Assembly: GCA_009763385.1 (NCBI GenBank)
Contig: CM019829.1
Span: forward strand, 37,737,705 to 37,801,704
Direction: 5' to 3'
Source of the DNA: Coix lacryma-jobi var. lacryma-jobi
Taxonomy: Eukaryota; Streptophyta; Magnoliopsida; Poales; Poaceae
Length of the DNA stretch: 64,000 nucleotides
The notes beneath the pieces were generated by a model, which did no database searches, was not told where the DNA came from, and worked only from the letters and a program-made list of their open reading frames with translations. Of the stretch, positions 55,361 through 64,000 are shown in pieces. How positions within the stretch are numbered: the first letter of the stretch is position 1; each line of letters begins with the position of its first letter. Position numbers and translations under genes: made by a program.

Positions 55361-55608
55361 AAGTACAAAACGGATGGAGTCCATCCCTCTTCATCACCGA
55401 CACACTCCATCCATGCATCGTCCTTAATTCTCCTCAGTCCCTCTCTCATGATCTGCTGCTTCTTCTTCTTCTTTCCTTGCTTGCTTGTTCCACGGCAACA
55501 CGCTATCCCTTATCTCTTCTGCATGCTTCTTAAATCCATGGCTGGCCCTAAATAAATATCCTTCTCCAATGTACACTCCATGCCCTCCCTCTCCCCTTCT
55601 ATATATTT

Positions 55609-55618
55609 ATTCTCGCCA
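55609..55618 (+). promoter_or_regulatory. TATA box of the repeat-protein gene
   Basis: The sequence ctatatattt lies 70 bases before the ATG at 55679, a plausible core promoter. CT-rich tracts precede it (55440-55475, 55578-55608), as in many plant promoters. Confidence 0.55.
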
Positions 55619-55678
55619 ACCTTTGCCTAGGAGGCTAGGACGAGGCTCCGACGAGTGCGTGGCTGTGGCAGTGGCACC

Positions 55679-56578
55679 ATGGGGGGCTCCGGCTCCACTG
55701 CCAAATCCAAAGAGGTCTTCAACGTGCGGGACGAGCTGCGGAGAGTAATATGGGACACCAAGAGAGAGCTGGAGTGGAAACTGGAGGAGAGCAAGAGAGA
55801 CCTCAGGAATCAATTGGGGCAGGAGATGGCCAAGGCTGCTCGGACGGTCTCAGGCCAAGCCTCCGCGCAAGGAACGCTGCTGCGGGAGCTGGAGCACAAA
55901 GCCGCCGAGCTGTCAAGCCACAAGCGCGAACTGGCCAGGCAGCTGGAGGACGCAAGCAGAGCGGGGCTGGTGCTCAAGGACGCCGCCGACACGTACCGAG
56001 ACGAAGCGGAGAAGAGGATCAGGGCCAGGATGGAGGAGCTCGAGAGCACGAGGAAGGCAGCCCTGTTGTTCATGGGCGCTGCGGATGCGTACCAGGAGGC
56101 GGCGGAGAGGCGGATCAGGGAGAAGGCGGAGGAGTTGGATGACACGAGGAAGGCGGCTCTCGTGTTCATGGACGCCGCAGATGCGTACCAACGAGTGGCG
56201 GAGAAGGAGATCAAGGAGAAGGAGGAGGAACTGGAGGACACGAGGAAGGCGGCCCTGGTGTTCATGGACGCCGCAGATGCGTACCAGGAGGCAGCGGAGA
56301 AGAAAGCTAAGGAGAAGGCGGAGGAACTGGAGGACACGAGGAAGGCGGCTCTTGTGTTCATGGACATTATTATTGCCGGCATGTACCAGCAGCATGGACA
56401 CGAGGAAAATGTGGAGGTGCTCATCCGGGACCATCATCGTCGTCAAACGGCAGCAATGGATGATGGTGATGCATCTTTGGAGTCGATGCTCTTGGAAGCT
56501 ATTGATATGCTCCGGTTACAGATTTTGACTGCTGCCAAGCAGAAACATGGCGGCGTGCCTAGAGCGGATCGAGGTTAA
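55679..56578 (+). CDS. Candidate host gene: 299-residue coiled-coil protein with 32-residue repeats
   Basis: This single-exon frame starts at ATG 55679 in good context (caccatgggg). An in-frame GTG at 55655 extends it but is not a likely start. The N-terminal part (residues 12-90) is rich in K/E/R with heptad-like spacing. Residues 93-231 contain a 32-residue repeat (AALVFMDAADAYQEAAEKK then KEKAEELEDTR) starting near 93, 125, 157 and 189, with a partial fifth copy at 221. A short unrelated tail contains ESMLLEAIDMLRLQ. No signal peptide, membrane helix or catalytic motif was seen. The product should be a largely helical, soluble, highly charged protein. I do not recognise the family. TATA and a polyadenylation signal flank it, and it has no transposon hallmarks. 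It is the best host-gene candidate here. Confidence 0.65.
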   Translation: MGGSGSTAKSKEVFNVRDELRRVIWDTKRELEWKLEESKRDLRNQLGQEMAKAARTVSGQASAQGTLLRELEHKAAELSSHKRELARQLEDASRAGLVLKDAADTYRDEAEKRIRARMEELESTRKAALLFMGAADAYQEAAERRIREKAEELDDTRKAALVFMDAADAYQRVAEKEIKEKEEELEDTRKAALVFMDAADAYQEAAEKKAKEKAEELEDTRKAALVFMDIIIAGMYQQHGHEENVEVLIRDHHRRQTAAMDDGDASLESMLLEAIDMLRLQILTAAKQKHGGVPRADRG

Positions 56579-56842
56579 CATCAGTATGAAACTCGGGTGC
56601 ATTGCTGCATGGAAGAGAGCAAGGCAACAGTTGCTAAAGCATTTGATCTTAAGAGGAAGATGGAGGAAATCCAGACTAGCAAAGTGTGGCTCTAATCATG
56701 AATTGCTGTGTTTCTGTTATATTATATATATTCCGCCGGAATCATCATCAGCAGGGACATTAATTACCATCTTTTGCAACTCAACATAATCAAGTGGCTA
56801 ACATGTTGTATTCTTATACTATGTAACGCTGGTCATATATGC

Positions 56843-56848
56843 AATAAA
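56843..56848 (+). terminator. Possible polyadenylation signal
   Basis: The hexamer aataaa lies 265 bases after the stop codon of the repeat-protein gene, in a T- and A-rich 3' region. Confidence 0.4.
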
Positions 56849-57227
56849 ATAATGGTTGTTGCATCTTTGGAGCAAAGTTTTGGGATTCATTTTTGAAAAA
56901 AAAAATCGGAGGCCACCGAATTGGGTGAAATTCGGAAAATTGGGACCGGTACCAGGCCACTACTGAAAACCAAGATTCGCCGAGTGTTTTCAATTTTGCC
57001 GAGTGCCAGAGCGCGGACACTCGGTATAGAGGGCGTTTGCCGAGTGTTAGACTCGAAACACACGGTACAAAGTTGACACTCAGTAAAATTATGCTTTGCC
57101 GAGTGTTAACACTTGGCAAACTTTAACACACAGCAAATAGCTCCCTTCACACATCAAAGATTAACGGGAGCAGCCGCCTTCAGCGGTTTGCCGAGTGTCT
57201 TCCTTTAGCACTCGACAAAATGCACTC

Positions 57228-58234
57228 TTTGCCGAGTGTTTTTATTTGACACTCGGCAAAATAATTTATTTTTTTTTCGTTTTTGGCTTCCAATTTTTTT
57301 ATGTAGGCTTCCTACAATAACTTCATCAACATGTTAAGATTTGGCATAATTTTAAGACATTTTGCTATATTTCTTTAGTTTATTTCATTTCATTGAATTT
57401 TTTGGAAAGTGTAAGTTTGAACTATAAGTGCATTGAATAATGATATTTCATGAATGCAAAATTAATATTCATGTTATTAAGTATTATTTGAGGCCCTATC
57501 CAGGAAGAGATCTGAAATTTCGCACATTTTCTTCTCGAAACATGACCACGAACTTGCGAACGAATAGTTTTAAAATTGTATAAAAAGCAAACAAAGTCCG
57601 AAATTCATGAAACTTGTCGAGAAGTCAAGATATCACATGTGCATGTGGTGATAAAAATTTGAGAAGATTTCGAATATGTCGTTACGTACACTGCTTAGAA
57701 ATACGGCTATCTCCACATGTGATAACATGAGAAGTAGGTGAAGTTGTTAGGGTTTGTAAGCATTGTAGATGATGACGTGCTTGAAATTTTCTCAAATTTT
57801 TATCACCGCATCCACATGTGATATGATGACTTCTCAACAAGTTTTATGAATTTCTGACTCCTTTTGCTTTTATATAATTTTAAAACTATTCGTTTCGCAG
57901 CTTCGTGGTAATGTTTCGAGAAGAAAATGTGCGAAATTTCAGGTCTCTTCCTGGATGCAAACCTCAAACAATACCCAATAACATGAATATCAATTTTGCA
58001 TTCATAAAATGTCATTATTCAATGCATGCAGTTCAAACTTGTATTTTCCCAAAAAATCAATGAAATCAAATAAACTAAAGAAATATAGCAAAATGTCTTA
58101 AAATTGTGCCAAATTTCAACATATTGATCAAGTTATTGTAGGAAGCCTAGAGAAAAAACTAGAACCCAAAAACAAAAAAAATAATTATTATTTTGTTGAG
58201 TGTCAGATAAAAACACTTGGCAAAATGGCCAGAT
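57228..58234. repeat. Foldback: ~450-bp inverted repeat with 105-base spacer
   Basis: The left arm, about 57228-57674, matches the reverse complement of about 57780-58234. Shared blocks include aggcttcctacaataactt, attttaagacattttgctat and tgcgaaatttcaggtctctt with small changes. The spacer is about 57675-57779. RNA across it would form a long imperfect hairpin. Confidence 0.85.
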
Positions 58235-58383
58235 TGTCGAGTGTCTCAATAAAACACTCGGCAAAGTGCACTCTTTGTCGAGTGTTTTTATTTGACACTC
58301 GGCAAAGTAATTTTTTTTTCGTTTTTGGCTTCCAATTTTATTATATATAGACAATTAAATATATTTTTTTGTAAAAGAAATAT

Positions 58384-58832
58384 GGAAGCTTTGCGACGAA
58401 AAATTGCAGCAGCAACCTTATCCACCCGAGCGCCCGCGCCCAGCCTCATTTCCTGCTCGCAGTCGAAAAAAAAGCTTCGCCGCGCCGACAGCTCGCCGCC
58501 ACACGCACAACCACCCTCCGCGGCCGCGCGCGCCGCCATTCACCGCGGCTGCCACCCGCGCCATCCGCCGAGGCCGTCCGGCCGCCACCCGCCCCGGCTG
58601 CCACGCTCCGGTCCTTGCTCCTTGTGCACCGAGCCGGCGACCGGCCTCTGAGCCTCCCGTGAGCTCCGCGTCGACGCGCCCCGCTGCAGCTGCTCGCCCG
58701 CCGAGGTCGTCAGCGGAGCCTGAATTCTTGATGTTATTTTGGACAGATGAATTGTCATACCAGAGGATGAGGCACAACATTGTGATCCCAGATACCACAT
58801 CACTGGCTTCGATGTCTGATATTAAGCAATAA
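58384..58832 (+). other. GC-rich segment in the CACTA element, possibly captured DNA
   Basis: The base composition changes abruptly from AT-rich to strongly GC-rich at about 58420-58720. Frames open on both strands (up to 142 codons) are rich in P, A and R. The last part reads FWTDELSYQRMRHNIVIPDTTS in one frame. I recognise no domain. It might be a fragment of a 5' gene region picked up by the transposon. Confidence 0.3.
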
Positions 58833-59190
58833 ACCACATTTACTATTTCATTTCTTGTTTTCTATCCTACCTTTTGACAATGTATATGTTGACACCAGAT
58901 TTTCGCACGCACGAGGATGTGACAAGTGGACCCAGCCAGCAGTGGGGAAAAGATTTCGGCAAGCGATCAGGCGGTTGTTTGGTCCTCGGAGTTTCGGCAA
59001 ATGCCTGTGCGGTCGGCTATCTTGCAAAACGGTGACTCTGTTCGAGAAACAAATATGGCAAGTAAAGCCAACTTACACGAGAAGACACGTGACGGTGAAG
59101 GACACCGAGAAGAATAGAAATAGGATTTGTATCTTTCCAAAGTTTCATTATGTAAGTCGTAATCATCTAGGACTCATGTTTCGTTCAGGG

Positions 59191-59200
59191 TATAAATATA
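59191..59200 (+). promoter_or_regulatory. TATA box in right-hand Gypsy LTR
   Basis: The sequence tataaatata lies about 305 bp into the LTR. Confidence 0.65.
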
Positions 59201-59353
59201 AGCCCTAGACCATTGTAAAATTGTTCACAACCATATCAATACAAATCGGCCCCGTGCCACCTTCGAGTCCTTAGTCGTGTCGTCGAGTTCTTCGAGAGGA
59301 ATCATCGATCCGTCGACCTCCGTAAGTACCGACAACCTTGCTATCATGTCTAG

Positions 59354-60004
59354 TATCATGCGGTGGATTTAGATATGATGGAAGTAGTCTCGTATGTTAA
59401 GCTTAGTATCGTGCGGCGGATTTAAGCTTATGACGGGAAGTTTTTGCTTATGACTTGTATCGTGCGGCGGATTAAGTCATGAGTAAAAATAGTTATCGGC
59501 TCTATTAGATTTGGCAGATCCAATAGATTCATTAAGTTATCATGTGTTATATGTTTTATCTATTTAATTCTTGTAACACTCTTTTGCCCAATCTAGATTG
59601 ATCTTTGTTCGGCCTTGTCGCACGAGTTTACTTGTGCTCTCTTTTAATCATAAGATCATGATGGCCGAATCAACTCTCAATCTAGATTGTCACATGTTGT
59701 GGGTTCATGCATACCAATCATGGTTAGGCTTTGATGAAACTAGGTGTCGTGCGGCAGATGCAGGTTTTAGATTAGTTTAATCGTGCTTGCTTGTTTGTTC
59801 CTTCTTCATGGATCCCAATTCGGCTGGTTTGCCGATTTTGGTTAAGCTTACACGAGTAATGAGCCTTTATAGATCTATTTAAATATATGTATGCTTTTAG
59901 CTTGTTATAATTAGATTGTATCATGCAGTGGATTAATTCTAATTATAAGAAGTGGTGTAGACTTATAGCAAGTGGTATCATGCGGTGGATTAGCTTTGCT
60001 TGAG
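59354..60004 (+). repeat. Dispersed 16-bp motif in the LTR
   Basis: Copies of tatcrtgcggyggatt lie at 59354, 59407, 59458, 59926 (one change) and 59988, with a weaker one at about 59745 (tgtcgtgcggcagatg). All have the same orientation and lie downstream of the TATA box, hence in the transcribed leader. Confidence 0.75.
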
Positions 60005-60460
60005 TTTATACCTGACCGGTTTATGAAGACTAAACGTGCGACTGATTAGTTGGATTAGCCTATGCATGTGTTATTTGAATAGACCTATATTTGCAAATTA
60101 CCTGTTTATAATATCTTTAATTTGTTCAAGCATGTCTTTCTTTACATATGCATTCGGCAGTTAATATACTTTACATACTCCATTCTCATACTAGCCGAAT
60201 GACTTTATAAATTTGCTCTGACAGACAGCTTCTATAGCTGTGTGCCGTCGTGATTGGCTTTCAAAGCCGTACATACGGAACTATCTGGTTTTATCCGGCA
60301 TGTTCCAAAGGTATTCTCATAGTTTTTCTCCCTTGTTGGTTTTCAGGTCAAACCGACTGGCACGTCTCCGGGTTCAGCACATTCCGGGCACCCGATTGAA
60401 GCTAGCTTTTCGGCTTGCTGTGTGCTTGGCGTGAGGTGTCACGTTTTGCGTCAACACACT

Positions 60461-60482
60461 TTTTGGCACGCCCAGTGGGACC
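60461..60482 (+). promoter_or_regulatory. Primer binding site of the right-hand Gypsy element
   Basis: The sequence tttggcacgcccagtgggac lies a few bases after the LTR end, in the position and style of primer sites of several grass Gypsy families. I do not assign the tRNA. Confidence 0.6.
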
Positions 60483-60495
60483 ACTCTGTTTCAAG

Positions 60496-63400
60496 ATGCC
60501 TGAGATCAGTGACGATCAGGTTCTAGATGTGACCATGGATGATTTGTCGCCAGAGATGAAAATTTTAGTACAACAGACTTGTGATGAACTTCAGAGCAAG
60601 TGCCTGATGACTTTCTCCAAGAACAAGAGCCGCAAAGTCTTCCAGAAGCAACCATTCCCAAGGACTCTTTCTCACCACCAACCCGAGCCATTCGACGGCA
60701 CTGAAGAGGAAGCTATCCAGAAGATGACCGGAATAATGTACAAAGCTGTATCAGAAGCCATGACCAATCATCAGTCAGCTTTCTTGAATACCTTTCGTGC
60801 TGTCATGGTTAGCATTTTCGGTCCAGCAGCGGATAAACGCTTTGAAGAAGCTACTAGTCCAATGCAAGGACCGCTGTTGTTCCCGGTACCTCAACGTCGA
60901 AGGATTGCCGAAGAAGGCGGAGCTGGCCCAAGCACAAGTGGGATGGTTCCTCATGAGACACAACAACCTCCCCAAACTTTTGGCCAGGTCACGTTCGGCA
61001 CCACAGAGAATGTTCCTCAATCTGCTTCCAGAGTGTCTCCTGCAGCGAACAGGATACAAAGAAATATGTTTGGAGATGGATATCAGGAGTTCATCGATTA
61101 TAGCTCAATTAATGCTCTTCCAAATCCAGGCTACAAGAGTTCAGCAGGACTACATCTTGGGGGGCAAGCACAAGCGGCTCCTGATTCGAGTATTGATCTC
61201 ATCATGCATAAGATGGCTGATATGATGCAGAATCAATTCGGCCTAAAGCCAAAAAATCAGTCATATGCTTACAAGTCCCCTTACCCAGAATGGTACAATT
61301 GGGTAGCACTTCCTCCAAGGGTAAAGCCTCCTACTGATTTCACCAAGTTTTCGGGTCAGGATGACACCAGCACTGTAGAGCACATCAGCCGATACTTGAT
61401 GCAACTTGGAGAGGCATCTACAGATGAAGCTTGAAGGATTCTATACTTCCCGTTGTCGCTAACAGGACCAGCCTTCTCGTGGTTCGCTTCTCTGCCAGCA
61501 AATTCTATCAATACATGGGCAGAGCTGGAACACAAATTCCACTCGTATTTCTTTACGGGCACCTATGAGAAGAAGTTGGTCGATCTTATGAGCCTAAGGA
61601 TGAAACCTAGCGAGACACCACAAGAATATCTGCACCGATTCAGGGAAACCAAGAATCTTTGCTATTCTCTGAATTTGCCGGATGACCAATTGTCGGGGAT
61701 AGCCATAGCTGGCATGTTGCCGAGTATCAAAGAGGAACTATTCAGCATGGAGTTTGATGACCTCGGGCAGTTATCACAAAGGTTGGCAACGATGAGTAGT
61801 CAAGCCCAGGGATTCAAGAGGAATAGTCAATTCCAAAAGGGTGACGTGGCTGCCGAGATGTATCAGGCTTTCTTAGAAGAAGCAGTCGAATATAATGATG
61901 AAGATGAAGTAGCTGCAGCCGAGATAGTCTGGGCTAAGGAGCCGACTCAAGTCAACCAGCGATGGCTGAGGCAACAAAAAGGTACTTATGACTTTGATGT
62001 TTCCAAGTCAGATAAATTATTTGAGTACTTGTTGAAGGAATGATGCATCAAGTTGCCGGAAGGTCATCCTATGCTGCACCCTGAAGGGGTCAAGGACAAG
62101 AAGTATTGTGGTTTCCATAATACCAAATCTCACTCTATAAATGATTGCCGAGTGTTCAGAGTGCGGATCCAGAAAGCTATCCAGGACGGGCATCTGAGGT
62201 TGGATGGAAAGATGAAAGTTGATGGTAGCCCTTTTGGACAGAATACTGTGTCCTTCTCTGTTAATATGGTCAATGCAGCTAACCCCAGGGGCAAGAACAA
62301 GATAAAAGTATTGACCTCTGATAGAGCGAGGGAAGCTGGTGTCGTTGACCCTGATCGGCAGATTACAAATAAAGAGCTTCAGCAAAGGGTTCGGTTCCAA
62401 AATAGCCGAACTGAGACGGGTGAAACTTCCAGACCCAGGGTCACAACGCGTATTCTGTTGAATAAATGGCGTCGGGAACAGGAACGGTACCAGGAGCAGA
62501 GACTTTATGAAGAATAGAAGTTCCTGGAGAAACAACGAGGGTACGAAGAAGAGATGTACCGAGAAGAACGAGAAGGTATGAGGGAGCAAGAACAGTCTCA
62601 TTGGGAATGCTCGTTCTTCCAGTATTGTTGGAACGAAGGCTTGAAGCTGCCTGTTAAGAACAACTGCCCTGAGTGCAGTAATCAGTACTCCGAGTATACG
62701 CAGTCTCGAGTCAACCGCCGTTCTGTCCATGAAAGGCTTGGGGCACGAATCCATGAGGACAATCGGCGCTTAAAAATTAATAATTCTGAAAATCGGCAGG
62801 GAAGAGGATTTGCCGATCGAAGGTGGGCTCGCACTGAAGAAGAAAAATATCGCGAGTATGTCTGGCAGAGAGGACAGTGGTGTCCACCAGGATTGAGGAG
62901 AAGCCAGAAAAGAAGGGTGCAGCGCCTAAGAAACAGAGAGTTAGAGCAAGCAAGTGCCAAGATAAAGCAAGTTTGGCGACCTAAAGAGAAGCCGGATGGA
63001 GGTGATCGTTCGGCTGACGCATGCATGGCTTTCTTTCTGCCATCGGAATTTATAGCTCCCGAAAATCAGGATGTCCGAGACGAGGTGTATTCAGATTTTG
63101 ATGAAAACGAATTCCAAGGGTTGTTGGCTCATCTTGTCTTGGCTCAACGTGCAGTATTCGATAAACCAGCTAAGCATCGACATTTGAAGCCATTGTATAT
63201 GAGAGGCTATGTTAATGGCAAGCTATTGACCAAGATGTTCATTGATGGAGGGGCTGCTATAAATATTATGCCCTATACTACCTTCAGGAAGCTTGGGATG
63301 GCGAGTGAGGACTTATTGAAGACTGACATGGTGCTAAGAGACTTTGCTGGTAATTCTTCTGACACTCGGGGGGCAGTTCATGTTGAATTGATGATCGGAT

Positions 63401-63600
63401 CCAAGACCTTGATTACTACCTTCTTCGTCATTGATGGCAAGGGGGCATACAGTTTGCTGTTAGGAAGGGATTGGATACATGCAAACTGTTGTATACCGTC
63501 AACTATGCACCAATTCCTCATCCAGTGGATTGGAGATGACGTCGAAATCGTCCATGCTGATGATTCGGTGAGTGTTTCTAATATAGAGCCCATCTACTAG
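60496..63600 (+). pseudogene. Gag-protease of the right-hand Gypsy element, four in-frame stops
   Basis: The start is ATG 60496 (MPEISDDQVLDVTMDD). One frame continues for 3.1 kb, with stops at 61432 (TGA), 62041 (TGA), 62515 (TAG) and 63598 (TAG). Gag core features (FPLSLTGPAFSWFASLP, LHRFRETKNLC) lie at about 61440-61680. A C/H finger (CGFHNTKSHSINDC) lies at about 62107-62148. A long charged spacer rich in E/R/Q follows. Protease (MFIDGGAAINIMPYTTFRKLG, then LLLGRDWI) lies at about 63235-63480, using DGG rather than DSG, as known in some plant Gypsy lineages. No frameshift is needed to link the parts. The polyprotein cannot be made in full. Confidence 0.8.
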
Positions 63601-64000
63601 GAATATGATGGCGTCGAGTGCTTCTCTGGAAGAGCTTGGGAAGCAGGTCCTGTGAACATTTTTGACGAGGACCAACAGCCGATTCGAACAATCGACTCTC
63701 AGAGTAATTTTTAAATAATCCAACTGATGGTAATGGAGAAGAATTGAGACCAAGTTTCATGTTGGCTGACAAGGAATAAAGTATTGATGATGAAGCCAAA
63801 ATAGGACCAATGTGTGCCAAGTTTGGGTCTCGAGCGTTTGAAAAATTCTGTTTATTTCTCCATTACCGAAGCTCCAAGAAAATCAAGAATTCACGAGAGG
63901 TGACGTACAACAGAAGGATTTGGTAAAATTGAAGAATATATGAAGGCACTTCCACAACTTGGTGATCATTTCAAGTTGTATGTGGCGGCCGATAGCCTTA

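Larger units (their letters stand above)
56958..58886 (+). mobile_element. CACTA-type element, left end and interior, interrupted by a Gypsy
   Basis: The terminus cactactgaaaaccaagatt is followed by many copies of tttgccgagtgt or its complement acactcggcaaa, the subterminal repeat of a large grass CACTA family. It contains a long foldback (57228-58234), then a partial repeat of the left arm (about 58266-58345), then GC-rich DNA (58384-58720). The Gypsy LTR begins at 58887. No TNPA/TNPD transposase was seen, and the right terminus is not in view. Confidence 0.7.
58887..60456 (+). repeat. 5' LTR of the right-hand Gypsy element
   Basis: It begins tgttgacacc and ends tgcgtcaaca. The TATA box is at 59191-59200. 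The R-U5 part contains at least six spaced copies of a motif close to tatcgtgcggcggatt. Confidence 0.85.
58887..64000 (+). mobile_element. Ty3/Gypsy element, 5' LTR to protease, running off the window
   Basis: This plus-strand element has a 1570-bp LTR, primer site and a gag-protease frame broken by stops. The protease motif IDGGAAINIMP and the gag finger resemble the Tat-like, non-chromodomain branch; I hold this loosely. The last bases (KIEEYMKALPQL and FKLYVAADS) look like the RT/RNase H junction of Gypsy polyproteins, yet no RT core lies between 63600 and 63930. RT therefore appears to be deleted. The five bases before the LTR, gtata, should recur after the far LTR outside the window. Confidence 0.8.

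Noticed and set aside
58404..58832. 142-codon proline- and alanine-rich protein
   Set aside because: Composition explains the open frame, an opposite-strand frame of 139 codons exists, and it lies inside CACTA DNA. It is kept only as a possible captured fragment.

Overview
This window is plant nuclear DNA, almost certainly from a grass (Poaceae). The evidence is the density and type of transposons: Tekay-, Reina- and Athila-type Ty3/Gypsy elements, a long-LTR Copia element, a long-TIR MULE, CACTA ends with the gccgagtgt-type subterminal repeats common in grasses, Stowaway and Tourist/Harbinger MITEs, and a grass-type L1 LINE. No bacterial operon, CRISPR array, rRNA or organellar gene was seen. 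The species cannot be named. One plausible host gene was found; nearly everything else is nested mobile DNA.

Layout, left to right. (1) 1-1882: truncated 3' end of a Gypsy element with a 42-bp minisatellite, a pol remnant and its 3' LTR. (2) 1883-3279: anonymous AT-rich DNA. (3) 3289-7801: a decayed Mutator-like element with a perfect 9-bp target duplication. An 800-bp Harbinger-like MITE sits inside its left terminal repeat, and its spliced transposase gene has lost the catalytic domain. (4) 7811-9288: anonymous AT-rich DNA with a Stowaway-like piece and a ~220-bp repeat. (5) 9289-39208: a Reina-like chromovirus, truncated at its 5' side and split by later insertions. Its integrase gene is broken at 9969 by an Athila-type element (9970-33691, 5-bp duplication gtctt). 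The 5' LTR of that Athila is in turn broken by an intact-looking Tekay chromovirus (19026-32830, two ~4.06-kb LTRs, one uninterrupted 1488-codon gag-pol ORF). The 3' LTR of the Reina element is broken by an apparent solo LTR (34288-38843, duplication cccag), which itself holds a small LTR element without coding capacity (35401-38363). (6) 39252-39480: a CACTA end. (7) About 39483-54823: a dead L1-type LINE with a poly(A) tail, split by a gag-only Copia element (41926-52210, duplication tctgt). (8) 54979-56850: a Stowaway MITE, a tRNA-like stretch and the host-gene candidate (55679-56578), which encodes a 299-residue repeat/coiled-coil protein. (9) 56958-58886: CACTA-related DNA with a ~450-bp-arm foldback. 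(10) 58887 to the right edge: the 5' LTR, gag and protease of a third Gypsy type, in one frame broken by four stops.

The insertion order follows from the nesting, and the LTR divergences agree with it. Counted by eye, the Tekay LTRs differ at about 9 of 4062 sites, the Athila LTRs at about 5 of 1316, the Copia LTRs at about 10 of 2584, and the small non-coding element at roughly 11 of 404. Tekay is the only element whose catalytic residues all appear intact. It could in principle supply enzymes in trans only to closely related elements. The Athila element has lost two catalytic aspartates, and the Copia and small elements have no pol, so all of them would have depended on other copies.

No clearly new biological system was found. 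The observations most worth a second look are: the U3-like motif cluster in front of the extra Athila ORF, the apparently competent Tekay element with an extra upstream ORF, the palindrome-rich Copia LTR, the CACTA foldback, and the 32-residue-repeat host gene.
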